Program-made: the position numbers and the translations under genes | Assembly (NCBI GenBank): GCA_045580875.1 | Contig: JAZNOP010000099.1 | Coordinates: 1 to 37,321, forward strand | Direction of reading: 5' to 3' | DNA length: 37,321 bases | From: SIG598 sp045580875 | Lineage (GTDB): Bacteria; Bacillota; Clostridia; Oscillospirales; Acutalibacteraceae | Shown: positions 25,101 through 34,100 of the stretch, in pieces | Numbering within the stretch: position 1 is the stretch's first letter | Layout: each line of letters opens with the position of its first letter | The notes under the pieces: model-generated | Database searches by the model: none | What the model was told of the DNA's origin: nothing | Seen by the model: only the letters and a program-made list of their open reading frames with translations

Positions 25101-25798
25101 TGGTTTACATCAGCGACGATGGTGAAGTTGTATGCGACCACCTTTCGCCCAAGGATATGCTTGATAAAATGCGTTATCTCTGCAAAGGCAGAACTGAGCC
25201 GATAGCAGAACTTTACCGCAAATTCAACAAGCAGACACGTGACGGAAGGGATATGAGAGAAGTATCTTCTCTTCTCGGCAAGTCTATATCATCAATAATA
25301 GAAGTTAAGGAAGAAAGCGACATTGACAGCTTCCTTAACGGTGGTCAGGTCAGCTTCCTTTCTGATACCATAAAAGGACTTGATGACTTCGAATTGATCT
25401 GCTTCCTTGTTATCAAAGAGACCGAGCAGCTCATTGAGAATAAAAAGGAGTTCCGCGTGGTAGTAGCAGGAAGCCGTGACTTCAATGACTATTCTCTGCT
25501 CTCTGCTGAGCTTGATAAGCTGCTTGCGGGTCAGAGCAATATAATTATCGTAAGCGGCACCGCAAGAGGTGCAGACAGATTGGGCGAGCGTTACGCAGCG
25601 GAGCACGGTCTGAAAATTGAGCGTTATCCTGCTGAGTGGGAAAGATACCACAAAGCAGCCGGACCGATTCGCAATGCACAGATGGTGCAGAACGCAGATG
25701 CAGTAATCGTCTTCTGGGATAATGAATCTTCCGGCACAAAGAACATAATCGAGTGTGCCCGTAAAGAGAATATCCCATATAAAATAATACGTGTATAA
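22187..25798 (+). CDS. SNF2-family helicase with PLD-like N-terminus and fused C-terminal DUF2493 (SLOG) domain
   Basis: The ~1203-aa protein has three parts. Residues ~20-160 resemble the PLD-like domain often found before such helicases, but no clear HxK catalytic motif is seen. Residues ~240-870 are a SNF2/SF2 helicase: Walker A GLGKT (~271-275), DESH (~357-360), MLSATPVNNR, ATDCISEGQNLQ and QRFGRIDRIGSRN. The last ~116 residues (from ~1089) are a complete DUF2493 domain: VVVAGSRDFND, IVSGTARGADRLGERYA, AGPIRNAQM, SSGTKNIIECA, normally a separate small protein of the nucleotide-binding SLOG superfamily. It leads the operon and probably translocates along DNA for the restriction genes. ATGATG: GGAGG at 22176-22180 suits the second ATG (22187) better than 22184. 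Confidence 0.9.
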   Translation: MELIDNINKTLRDDLRVEIQQGSKISIAAACFSIYAFQELKAQLTDIDELRFIFTSPTFITERAKKEKREFYIPRLERERSLYGTEFEIRLRNELTQRAIAKECAEWIRKKAVFKSNTTAENMMGFINVDSKNYMPVNGFTTVDLGCERGNNAYNFIQKTDAPFSQAYIELFETIWNDPTRLQDVTDEVIDNISTAYNENSPDFIYFVTLYNIFNEFLEDVSEDVLPNEATGFKDSKIWSMLYDFQRDAALAIINKLEKFNGCILADSVGLGKTFTSLCVIKYYENRNKSVLVLCPKKLGSNWNTYKANYVNNPIACDRLRYDVLYHTDLNRTHGTSNGLDLSCINWGNYDLIVIDESHNFRNGGKLSGEDNEKENRYLRLLNTVIRKGVKTKVLMLSATPVNNRFNDLKNQIALAYEGHTDIVDERLNTTRSLNEIFRNAQRAFNTWSKWDAAERTTANLLKMLDFDFFEVLDSVTIARSRKHIQKYYDTAEIGSFPIRLPPISKNPPLTDLSDAIGYNEIFEQLMQLTLSIYTPSHYILPSKIDKYAELYEDNKVNIGFTQANREQGIRRLTAINLMKRMESSVYSFNLTLTRIKALIEQTIDTIDAFCQKSSSVLSLTDITNLSEFDEEDQGDDLFTFGRKVKIDLADMDYKSWRHSLEKDKEVLELLSLLVGDITPEHDSKLQELLTVLTEKVEYPINEGNRKVIIFTAFADTAAYLFEHVSQFMKSKFGLDTAMVSGTVDGKSTVKNLRGDLNTILTCFSPISKDKHLLMKDDTISIDVLIATDCISEGQNLQDCDYLINYDIHWNPVRIVQRFGRIDRIGSRNSVIQLVNFWPDVTLDEYIDLKAKVETRMKIVNLAATGDDNILSSDEKTDLEYRKAQLQRLREEVVDIEEMTSGISIMDLGLNEFRLDLLEYIKQHPDLDKTPMGLHAVTAATEDTPPGVVFVLKNRSNSVNINHQNRLHPFYMVYISDDGEVVCDHLSPKDMLDKMRYLCKGRTEPIAELYRKFNKQTRDGRDMREVSSLLGKSISSIIEVKEESDIDSFLNGGQVSFLSDTIKGLDDFELICFLVIKETEQLIENKKEFRVVVAGSRDFNDYSLLSAELDKLLAGQSNIIIVSGTARGADRLGERYAAEHGLKIERYPAEWERYHKAAGPIRNAQMVQNADAVIVFWDNESSGTKNIIECARKENIPYKIIRV

Positions 25799-25816
25799 GT
25801 AGTTTGGAGGGGTTCC

Positions 25817-26446
25817 GTGTTAGGCTTACCGCAGGCAACCATAATGAACAAGCAGTTACCCAAAACAGCAATATATGCGAAGTTCCAGATGAACAACGCC
25901 GCTAAGGAAAGGTTTGACACGGACATCTCCCGAATCAGCATTATTGCAGAGATTTCGCCCAATACGACAGGCATAGCAAAGGGCGATGAAGTGGCTTCAA
26001 TATTCGTTTTGCTTGTGTCGCTTAAGCGTAAGGATTTTGCACCGAATACGGTTGCTCAGATATCAAAGCTGATTGAGCAGAATATGCTGCTTGTGCTTGA
26101 ATATGAGGGCGAGCGAAAACTTGCAATTTATCATTCCAAGCTGATACAATCAGAATGGACTTCGGCAGAGAACTGCTCCATTGCACTTAAAGGACTCGAC
26201 CTTGACGCAGTATGGGAAAATCTCATCGTGCAGGTCGGCGGAATCACAATCGAGCAGGGAAACACGCTTGACGAGCAGATTGTGGTCGATGAGCAAAAAG
26301 CCAAGCTCGAGAGGGAAATCTCACGGTTGGAGCGATTGGCTCGTACTGAGAAACAGCCGAAAAAGAAGTTTGAGCTGGTTACGCAAATTACTATATTAAA
26401 AAACAGTTTGCTGAGTGATACTGGGAACTGTAATAAGGAGGTTTAG
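25817..26446 (+). CDS. DUF4391 protein
   Basis: The 209-aa protein matches the DUF4391 pattern as I recall it: an N-terminal LPKTAIYAKF-type stretch, a middle IFVLLVSLKRKDFAP and LLVLEYEGERKLAIY, then a C-terminal coiled coil (~150-200) rich in Glu, Lys and Arg. DUF4391 genes often neighbour PLD/SNF2 helicases and type III methyltransferases, which agrees with this position; their biochemical role is unknown. The start is GTG with GGAGG (25806-25810) 6 nt upstream. It follows the helicase by 18 nt. Confidence 0.75.
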   Translation: MLGLPQATIMNKQLPKTAIYAKFQMNNAAKERFDTDISRISIIAEISPNTTGIAKGDEVASIFVLLVSLKRKDFAPNTVAQISKLIEQNMLLVLEYEGERKLAIYHSKLIQSEWTSAENCSIALKGLDLDAVWENLIVQVGGITIEQGNTLDEQIVVDEQKAKLEREISRLERLARTEKQPKKKFELVTQITILKNSLLSDTGNCNKEV

Positions 26447-26449
26447 AGC

Positions 26450-27922
26450 ATGGCGTATACTTGCATTTCCGCAGATGAAGTAAGAACAACAATAGAAAAA
26501 GCAGAAAAAACACTAAATGAGTGTTTTGATATGCTATTAGACTTTCGCTATGGACGAAATGACTTTGGAAATGCAATTTTGAAGTTCCAACCTCTACTGG
26601 CAGAATGTTTATTGGATTTAATGAGATTCTATCAGAAATTAATGCAGGAAAAAGATACTCTTATTTCTTTGAAAGGCAGTTACGATAAATCAACTTTTTC
26701 AAATATAATGCAAACAAACTCTAGGTATTCAAAGGTTGTTAGTACATGTATTGAAATAGGCAAAGATATGGGAGATTCGTTTGCATGGTTTTTCTTCAGA
26801 GACAATCGTAAAGAATTAGAAGAACATTTTGAACACGAATCAACAGGTTTATATGTAAGTGGTATCGGGGGAAAAGGAGAACTTGAATTTATCAAAAGAG
26901 CCAGTAATATAGATGGACTCTATGTTATATATCACAGCATTACTTCGATGTTGCGAATTGGTGATTTTTCTCTTTACGATTTTGATTACGGTATTGCTGG
27001 TGTGGGAGAATTGAAAACAAAGCAAGTGGATAATTCCCTTCAGACAACGGCAACCATCACCGCAAAAACAGATATTAGATTACCCAAATCGCCACAAGAA
27101 AAGGAAATAAAGTTTGAAGATAGAGTTAAAGAACTAAAGAGAGATTTCCCAAAAATTGAACAACAGCTTGCAACTCACGAGAACTTGCTTAGAATAAAAG
27201 ATTCCGATAATTCGTTATCATTTTACTCGTCGTATGATTATGTAATTTTTGATGGATTGACACCAGAATCTCCATTTGCATTGAACAGTGATAATTCATT
27301 GATGATCGTTGCTTCATGGAGCAAGTATGAATCCTTGTATGATATTTTGTTCGAGAATGAGAACGATATAGAGCATATCAATAGCGATTTTCAGTTAAAG
27401 GCAAAATCGTTAGTAGACGCAGAAAGTAAATATAATATGTTATTCATAGGTAACCTAAACACCAGAATCAGCCGCTTAAGTATGCCGATTTTGTGGTGGG
27501 GCATTGATGAAAAGATTTGCAGAGACATCTATTTCAGAAAACTCAGTATTACAACAATATTTAATCCCGCAAAATTACTACAGTACTTTGTTGATGATGG
27601 TTTCTCTGTCACAACTTCAAATAAACTAGCTGACTTTGAAATTTTCAAGAAAGTCGATAATCATCGTATAGATGTTGGGAATTTTCACTCCTTGTGCTAT
27701 CTCATAACAAACAATTTCATGAAAACAAAGGATGTTTATACTTCTTCAAAGCATGTAACCACCGCAATGGAAAGCGGTGAATTTCAATCCAATTCACGAG
27801 TCGAACTGCGTATTAGATTAAGCAACTTTGACAATGAAACCAAAATTCAAAACGAAAGCAACAGCAGAGAGGACGAAACTAATGGACAAACTCAAGATGC
27901 ACTCACTGAACAAGGTGAATGA
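26450..27922 (+). CDS. Unknown protein of the defence-like operon, possible PD-(D/E)XK nuclease
   Basis: I do not recognise this 490-aa protein. Residues ~140-192 read like a restriction-type nuclease core: a helix with GELEFIKRA, a strand GLYVIYHSI, then GDFSLYDFDYGIAGVGELKT, giving Asp172, Asp177/Asp179 and Glu187-x-Lys189. No membrane segment is seen. The N-terminal third is helical, and the C-terminal ~25 residues are polar and probably disordered. Base composition is visibly more AT-rich than in the genes on either side, suggesting separate acquisition. AAGGAGG precedes the ATG 3 bp after the DUF4391 stop; its 3' end overlaps the mod start by 41 nt. A structural role in the complex is the main alternative. 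Confidence 0.6.
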   Translation: MAYTCISADEVRTTIEKAEKTLNECFDMLLDFRYGRNDFGNAILKFQPLLAECLLDLMRFYQKLMQEKDTLISLKGSYDKSTFSNIMQTNSRYSKVVSTCIEIGKDMGDSFAWFFFRDNRKELEEHFEHESTGLYVSGIGGKGELEFIKRASNIDGLYVIYHSITSMLRIGDFSLYDFDYGIAGVGELKTKQVDNSLQTTATITAKTDIRLPKSPQEKEIKFEDRVKELKRDFPKIEQQLATHENLLRIKDSDNSLSFYSSYDYVIFDGLTPESPFALNSDNSLMIVASWSKYESLYDILFENENDIEHINSDFQLKAKSLVDAESKYNMLFIGNLNTRISRLSMPILWWGIDEKICRDIYFRKLSITTIFNPAKLLQYFVDDGFSVTTSNKLADFEIFKKVDNHRIDVGNFHSLCYLITNNFMKTKDVYTSSKHVTTAMESGEFQSNSRVELRIRLSNFDNETKIQNESNSREDETNGQTQDALTEQGE

Positions 27923-29837
27923 GAATATATCGAAGATTGCGGCGCTGTTTCCGAACTGCGTGACGGAGCGGAAGGGCGAAGACGGCGAGATTGAGTATGC
28001 TATTGACTTTGATATGCTGCGTCAGGAGCTTTCTGATGTGGTTGTTGAAGGGCCTGAACAGCGTTATCAGTTCACATGGCCGGACAAGCGTCAGTCTGTT
28101 CTGCTTGCAAATGCGCCCATAACCAAGACTCTGCGTCCCTGCCGAGCCGAAAGCGTTGGCAGAGACGGCACTCCCGGCGGCTTTGACTCCGAGAATCTTT
28201 ACATCGAGGGCGATAATCTGGAAGTTCTTAAGCTCTTGCAGGAGACCTATCTTGGCAAAATTAAGATGATATATATTGACCCGCCGTACAACACCGGCAA
28301 TGACTTTGTCTATGAGGATGACTTTGCCCAGAGTGCCGAAGATTACATGGCTATCAGCGGTCAGTTCGATGAGGAAGGTAATCGTCTTGTTCGAAATCTT
28401 GATACCAACGGCAGATTCCATACTGATTGGCTTAATATGATTTACCCGAGATTAAAGTTGGCTCGGGAAATTCTTTCGGATAACGGGCTCATATTTATCA
28501 GCATTGATGAGAATGAGATAAACAATCTACGCAAGTGTTGCGATGAAATATATGGAAGGCAAAACTTTATTGGGCAAATCACTTTGCTTTGCAACCCGAA
28601 GGGACGTTCTCAAGACAAATATATAGCAAATTGCCACGAGTATATTCTTATTTATTCTAAAAACCAATTGGTTGCAGGAAGTGTTTCGATACCGAAAACA
28701 TTAAGCGAAATATCCAAGGATTATCCTCTGCTTGACGAGCATAACCAATGTTACCGAGAATTAGAACTGCGTAATACGCACAGAGACTTTGGAAGATTTA
28801 ATAGACCTAAACTATGGTATCCTCTTTACGCTAAAATAGATGGAAGCATTTCTTTGGAAAATGAAAACGGAAGCATTGAAATATATCCCGTTTGGGACGA
28901 CGGATTTGAGGGTTGTTGGACTTGGGGTAAATCGAAGGCAAAAGAATTGATTCATCTTTTGGTTGGTAAACAAGTACAAGGGAAATGGAAAGTTTATAGA
29001 AAAGCGTACGCTTATGACGATGGTCAGCTTCCACTTAAGCAAGTTAAATCGATTTGGAATGACAACACTTTTTTCACGGAGAAAGGTCAATCAGAAATTT
29101 TTACCCTTTTTGAGACAAAGGAGAAACTGTTTCAAGCACCAAAATCAGTTCAAATGCTAAAGCAATGCATACAGATGTGTCAGGACAAAGATGCATTTAT
29201 CCTTGATTTCTTTTCAGGCTCTGCAACAACAGCTCATGCTGTAATGCAACTAAACGCTGAAGATGGCGGTAATCGTAAATTTATTATGGTTCAGTTCCCC
29301 GAAGTAACTGACGAAAAGTCTGAAGCCTACAAAGCAAGCTACGAAACAATCTGTGAAATCGGCAAAGAACGAATCCGCCGCGCAGGTCGCAAAATCAGAG
29401 AAGATAGCCCTCTCACTACACAGGATCTCGACATCGGCTTTCGTGTTCTCAAGTGCGACACCAGCAATATGAGAGATGTATATTACAATCCCAGCGAATA
29501 CACCGCAAGCCTTTTCGATGCTCTTGCAGACAACATCAAAGAGGACAGAACTCCCGAAGACCTGCTGTTCCAGGTCATGCTCGACCTTGGCGTAACCCTT
29601 TCCAGCAAAATCGAAGAGACCGTTATTGCCGGCAAAAAAGTGTTCAACGTCGCTGACGGCTTCCTCCTTGCCTGCTTCGATGAAGATGTATCCGAGGACA
29701 CAATCGCGGCAATAGCCAAAATGCAGCCCTATTACTTCGTCATGCGTGACAGCTCCATGGCAAGCGACAGCGTCGCCACCAACTTCGAGCAGCTCTTCGC
29801 CACCTACAGCCCAAGCACAGTAAGGAAGGTGCTGTAA
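27882..29837 (+). CDS. mod: Type III-like site-specific DNA adenine methyltransferase (Mod)
   Basis: The 651-aa enzyme methylates adenine in its target site and, in type III systems, supplies DNA recognition to Res. Motif order is the beta class: DPPYNTGNDF (Asp133-Tyr136, catalytic), a target-recognition region, then the AdoMet motif FSGSATTAHAV (~442). N-terminal KLKMHSLNKVNENISKIAAL and C-terminal FNVADGFLLACF are typical of Mod proteins. The ATG at 27882 (GAGAGGA upstream) gives the standard N-terminus; the longer in-frame start inside the preceding gene is rejected. The region ~28440-29180 differs in base composition and codon use from the rest, as if the recognition domain had been swapped. 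Confidence 0.92.
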   Translation: MDKLKMHSLNKVNENISKIAALFPNCVTERKGEDGEIEYAIDFDMLRQELSDVVVEGPEQRYQFTWPDKRQSVLLANAPITKTLRPCRAESVGRDGTPGGFDSENLYIEGDNLEVLKLLQETYLGKIKMIYIDPPYNTGNDFVYEDDFAQSAEDYMAISGQFDEEGNRLVRNLDTNGRFHTDWLNMIYPRLKLAREILSDNGLIFISIDENEINNLRKCCDEIYGRQNFIGQITLLCNPKGRSQDKYIANCHEYILIYSKNQLVAGSVSIPKTLSEISKDYPLLDEHNQCYRELELRNTHRDFGRFNRPKLWYPLYAKIDGSISLENENGSIEIYPVWDDGFEGCWTWGKSKAKELIHLLVGKQVQGKWKVYRKAYAYDDGQLPLKQVKSIWNDNTFFTEKGQSEIFTLFETKEKLFQAPKSVQMLKQCIQMCQDKDAFILDFFSGSATTAHAVMQLNAEDGGNRKFIMVQFPEVTDEKSEAYKASYETICEIGKERIRRAGRKIREDSPLTTQDLDIGFRVLKCDTSNMRDVYYNPSEYTASLFDALADNIKEDRTPEDLLFQVMLDLGVTLSSKIEETVIAGKKVFNVADGFLLACFDEDVSEDTIAAIAKMQPYYFVMRDSSMASDSVATNFEQLFATYSPSTVRKVL

Positions 29838-29838
29838 G

Positions 29839-30501
29839 ATGAATATGATATTGTGTATCCCTACAGATTTTTCTATTCCTATAACTTGGTCAGATATCAT
29901 TAACGTAGTTTATACACTTATTACTCTAGGCGCTCTTATAGCTGCTATTGTGGCAAATTGCAAATCCTCAGCTTCAATAAAGAATTCACTTAAAATGCAG
30001 GAACAATCAAAAAACATTGAATTGTTTGATAGGCGCATCGCATTAATTGATGAAATAAAGGTGCATAATAGCACCAATGTTTTGCATTTAGTGCTACTCT
30101 TTAATGAGAGTATAAAAAAAGAATATGATTGCTTTAATGCACTGCTGCAAGGATTAGCCAGTGCACATCACGACATGAATGAGTATGAGGAAATGCTGTC
30201 TCATATGGATGGCGCAGATTTATACAGTACACCTTTTGATCAGATGGCAGACGCTGAAAGCATTTTATCAGAGCACGATTACCCCGCCGATAAAGTTGCT
30301 GAATTTGAAGCCTTATGTCAAAGCTATGAAATAACCAAAATTGAAAAAAGTGAAGGTTCTGAGCTTAAGATTTACAATTATGCTGAGTTATCTGAACGAA
30401 TATCATCCGCGCAGGTAAAATTAGATGCACAGAAGGCGAAATTAATCAAAATGATGCAAGTGTTCGTTCAGGATTCTATTTCTCCAGTGACAAGGAAATA
30501 A
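29839..30501 (+). CDS. One-TM protein with a helical cytoplasmic domain, unknown
   Basis: The 220-aa protein has one clear membrane segment (~22-41: VVYTLITLGALIAAIVA) and then an amphipathic, probably coiled stretch ('QEQSKNIELFDRRIALIDEI'). The rest is mostly helical and ends with a second coiled region (~185-215). The short outside-facing N-terminus and long inner part would tether a cytoplasmic domain to the membrane. It starts 1 nt after the mod stop and is followed 2 nt later by the HEPN gene. AT-rich sequence unlike mod and res suggests it came in together with the HEPN gene. Possible role: sensor or membrane anchor of an abortive module. Confidence 0.6.
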   Translation: MNMILCIPTDFSIPITWSDIINVVYTLITLGALIAAIVANCKSSASIKNSLKMQEQSKNIELFDRRIALIDEIKVHNSTNVLHLVLLFNESIKKEYDCFNALLQGLASAHHDMNEYEEMLSHMDGADLYSTPFDQMADAESILSEHDYPADKVAEFEALCQSYEITKIEKSEGSELKIYNYAELSERISSAQVKLDAQKAKLIKMMQVFVQDSISPVTRK

Positions 30502-30503
30502 AT

Positions 30504-31127
30504 ATGGATAATTGGCTTCACAATATAACTGATAAGGATATTTTGCAAGACAACCTAACTTTTGCATCAATGTATATTGCTGTATACGAGTATATGACAG
30601 ACCATGTGGAGTCATATATCAAGGATTTCTTGTGCGATTATTGCATTAAAGACGGCAAAGAGCACTACAAGGAAACTCCTTCGTATCATAGTGAAATAAA
30701 GCAACGAGTGGTAGATGAAAAAGGAAACAAGGATAGGACTAAAGCCTCTTTTCTTTGGTTAGTCGATAATGACGCTATATCACAAGATGACTATAATACC
30801 TTTTTAGCCGCGAAGGAAGTTAGAAACAGATATGCTCACGAGCTAACAAATGTAATTCTATATGGAATTACTGAGCGTGAAATCTTATTGTTTTTTGAGT
30901 TGTATGCATTGTTTCAAAAAATCAACAAGTGGTTTTTCATTAATATTGAGGCACCTATTATTGGGGAAGATCTTCCTAATGATGCTGATCTAGAATCAGT
31001 TCTGTCTGCTGCAGATATTGTGTTTGATACGGTCATCAATGTTTTATACAATGGAAAATCCGAAGACTACAAATCAATAATTGCAGAAGCGGAAAGTATA
31101 ATGAATGGACAGGATGAATCGGAATGA
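30504..31127 (+). CDS. HEPN-like protein with an RX4H motif
   Basis: The 207-aa, mostly helical protein contains KEVRNRYAHEL (Arg107 ... His112), the Rx4-6H signature of HEPN domains with a polar residue after the Arg. In many anti-phage and toxin systems this motif forms the active site of an RNase. Some HEPN proteins are inactive or only bind partners, so toxicity is an inference. It sits between the one-TM protein (2 nt gap) and res (ATGA overlap), so all three should be translated together. AAGGAA is a modest RBS. The gene is AT-rich like the preceding one. Confidence 0.65.
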   Translation: MDNWLHNITDKDILQDNLTFASMYIAVYEYMTDHVESYIKDFLCDYCIKDGKEHYKETPSYHSEIKQRVVDEKGNKDRTKASFLWLVDNDAISQDDYNTFLAAKEVRNRYAHELTNVILYGITEREILLFFELYALFQKINKWFFINIEAPIIGEDLPNDADLESVLSAADIVFDTVINVLYNGKSEDYKSIIAEAESIMNGQDESE

Positions 31128-34100
31128 GATTTAATTTCAAAATACAACAGTACCAATCGGATGCTGTCGATGCGGTGGTGCAGGTGTTCAACGGTCAGGG
31201 GTTCTACGACCGCATCAGCTACATCCGTGATTTGGGAAAGAAAAAAGCTGACAGTCAGATGTCCTTTGCTCTTGTGGACGAGTTCGGTGAGTCCGTTGAT
31301 TCCGACAGCGACACCGGCTTCAAGAACGAGCAGATAGAACTTTCTGACGATCAGCTGCTGCATAATATTCAGAAACTGCAGTCAGAAAACAATATCAAGC
31401 TTTCGCCTTCTCTGGTTAAGGATTTAGGTAGATGCAGCCTTGATATTGAGATGGAAACCGGTACCGGCAAGACCTATGTGTACATAAAGACTATGTTCGA
31501 GCTGAACAAGCGTTACGGCTGGAGCAAGTTTATTGTCGTTGTGCCGTCTATTGCTATCCGTGAGGGTGTTAAAAAGACCTTTGAGATAACTGCTGACCAC
31601 TTCCAGGAGCACTACGGAAAGAAAGCTCGTTTCTTCGTATACAACAGTTCTGACCTTGATAAGCTGGACAGTTTTTCGTCCGGCTCCGGTATCAATGTAA
31701 TGATAATCAACACGCAGGCTTTTGCTTCTTCCATGAACGAGGACAAAAATGTGGAAGGCCGTGCTGGTGATGCTGCGGCAAGAATCATCTATTCCAAGCG
31801 TGACAGCTTCGGCTCACGCAGACCGATTGATGTTATCGCCGCGAACAGACCTATTCTGATTCTTGATGAGCCGCAGAAGATGGGTAAAAGTGACTCCGCA
31901 ACGCAGAAGGCCTTGAAGCGATTCAATCCGCTTTTCTCTCTCAACTACTCTGCTACTCACGCAAAGCAGCACAACCTTATCTATGTTCTTGACGCACTTG
32001 ATGCGTTCAATAAGCGTCTGGTAAAGAGAATCGAAGTCAAGGGCTTTGAGGTCAAGAATTTCCGTGGCACCGACAGTTACCTGTACCTTGAGCAGATTGT
32101 CGTGTCGCCGAAAAAGCCGCCTATGGCTCGTCTTGAGCTTGAGATAGGCTACAATAAGTCTATCAATCGTGAGACACGTATTCTCGGAGAAGGCGATAAT
32201 CTTTACTATGTATCGCAGGAAATGGAACAGTACAAGGGCTACACCATTTCATACATTGACCCTGTGAACGGCACTGTGACATTCACCAACGGAGAAGTAA
32301 TCTATGTCGGTCAGGTTGTCGGCGATGTATCTGAAACTGATATGCGCCGTATTCAGATAAGAGAGACTATTCTTTCCCACTTTGAAAAGGAAGAAAGGCT
32401 CTTCAATATGGGAATCAAAACGCTCTCTCTGTTCTTTATTGATGAGGTTTGCAAGTATCGTCAGTACGATGAGAACGGCGATCCCGTCCTTGGCGAATAT
32501 GGTGTGATATTCGAGCAGGAATACAATAACATTCTCAACGAGTATCTGACTCTGTTTGATACTCCGTATCAGAATTATCTTCGTTCCACCTGCTGTGATG
32601 TTTCGAGTGTTCACAGGGGTTATTTCAGCATTGATAAAAACGGTCGAAGCATAGACAGCAAAACCAAGAAAGGCAGCGAGTTCTCCGACGATATTTCTGC
32701 CTATGATCTGATTCTCAACAACAAGGAAAGGCTTCTGAGCTTAGCAGAGCCGACAAGATTTATCTTCTCGCACTCTGCTCTGCGTGAAGGCTCGGACAAC
32801 CCTAATGTGTTCCAGATTTGTACATTGAAGCACTCCGAAAGCAATACAGCAAAACGGCAGGAAGTCGGTCGAGGACTTCGTCTGTGCGTAAATCAGTCCG
32901 GCGACAGAATGGATGCCGAAAGCTGCGGTGATCTGGTACATGACATCAATATGCTTACTGTCATTGCCAGCGAGAGCTACACGGCTTTTGTTTCTGACCT
33001 CCAGTCTGATATCAAGAAAGTTCTTTATGACAGACCTACTGCTGCAACCAGCGAATACTTCAAGGGCAAGTATGTCAAAGTCGGCGATATACCTACTCTG
33101 ATTGACGACAAGGCAGCCAACGCAATTGAGTTCTATCTTATCAGCAATGGCTATGTTGATATGCAGCGCAAGGTCACGGACAAGTACAGAGCTGATGATG
33201 AAATGGGAACACTGGCTCCGATGCCTGAGCAGATAAGCCACATGGCAGAAGGAATTCATCTGCTTATCAAAGCGGTCTATGACGACAGTATTCTCGAGAA
33301 GATGTTTGATGACGGACATCAGACTAAGGTCAGAGAGAATCCGTTTAACGAAAACTTTGCCAAGAAGGAATTTCAGGAGCTTTGGAGACAGATCAATCAC
33401 AAGTACGCATATACGGTTACATTTGACAGCAATGAGCTGATTGCCAAAGCAATCGCACACATTGATGAACATCTTTTTGTATCTGAACTTCAATATACCA
33501 CTTCTGTCGGTAAGCAGAAGGCCGAAATGAGCGAACATGAGGTTGGGCGTGGTGATTCATTCAGCACAGCAAAAACTCGTACACAGACCTTAAAGCACCA
33601 TGAGGCAAGTCAGGTTCCATACGATCTTGTTGGAAAGGTTGCTGAAGGAACTGTACTTACAAGAAAGACCGTTGCTCAGATTCTTGCCGGAATACGTCAG
33701 GATAAGCTCTATATGTTCCGCCACAATCCGGAAGAGTTTATCTCAAAAGTTATTCGTCTTATCAAAGAGCAGAAAGCTACTATGATTGTTGAGCATATCT
33801 CATACAGTCAGATTGACGGAGAGTATGACAGCACTATATTCACTGCAGAGAAAGGCACCCAAAGCTTTGACAAAGCCTACAAGGCTGAAAAGGCTATTCA
33901 GGATTATGTCTTTACTGATGGTACTGCCGAAAAGAGCAAAGAGCGTGTGTTTGCCGAAAGTCTGGACGGCGCAGAAGAAGTGTGCGTTTATGCAAAACTG
34001 CCCAAAGGATTCCACATCCCTACTCCGGTTGGTAATTATTCTCCTGACTGGGCAATTGCTTTCCATGTAGGAACAGTAAAGCATATTTTCTTCATTGCCG

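Noticed and set aside
27828..27881. Earlier in-frame start for mod inside the preceding gene
   Set aside because: No ribosome binding site there, and the residues added do not resemble any Mod N-terminus; the ATG at 27882 does.
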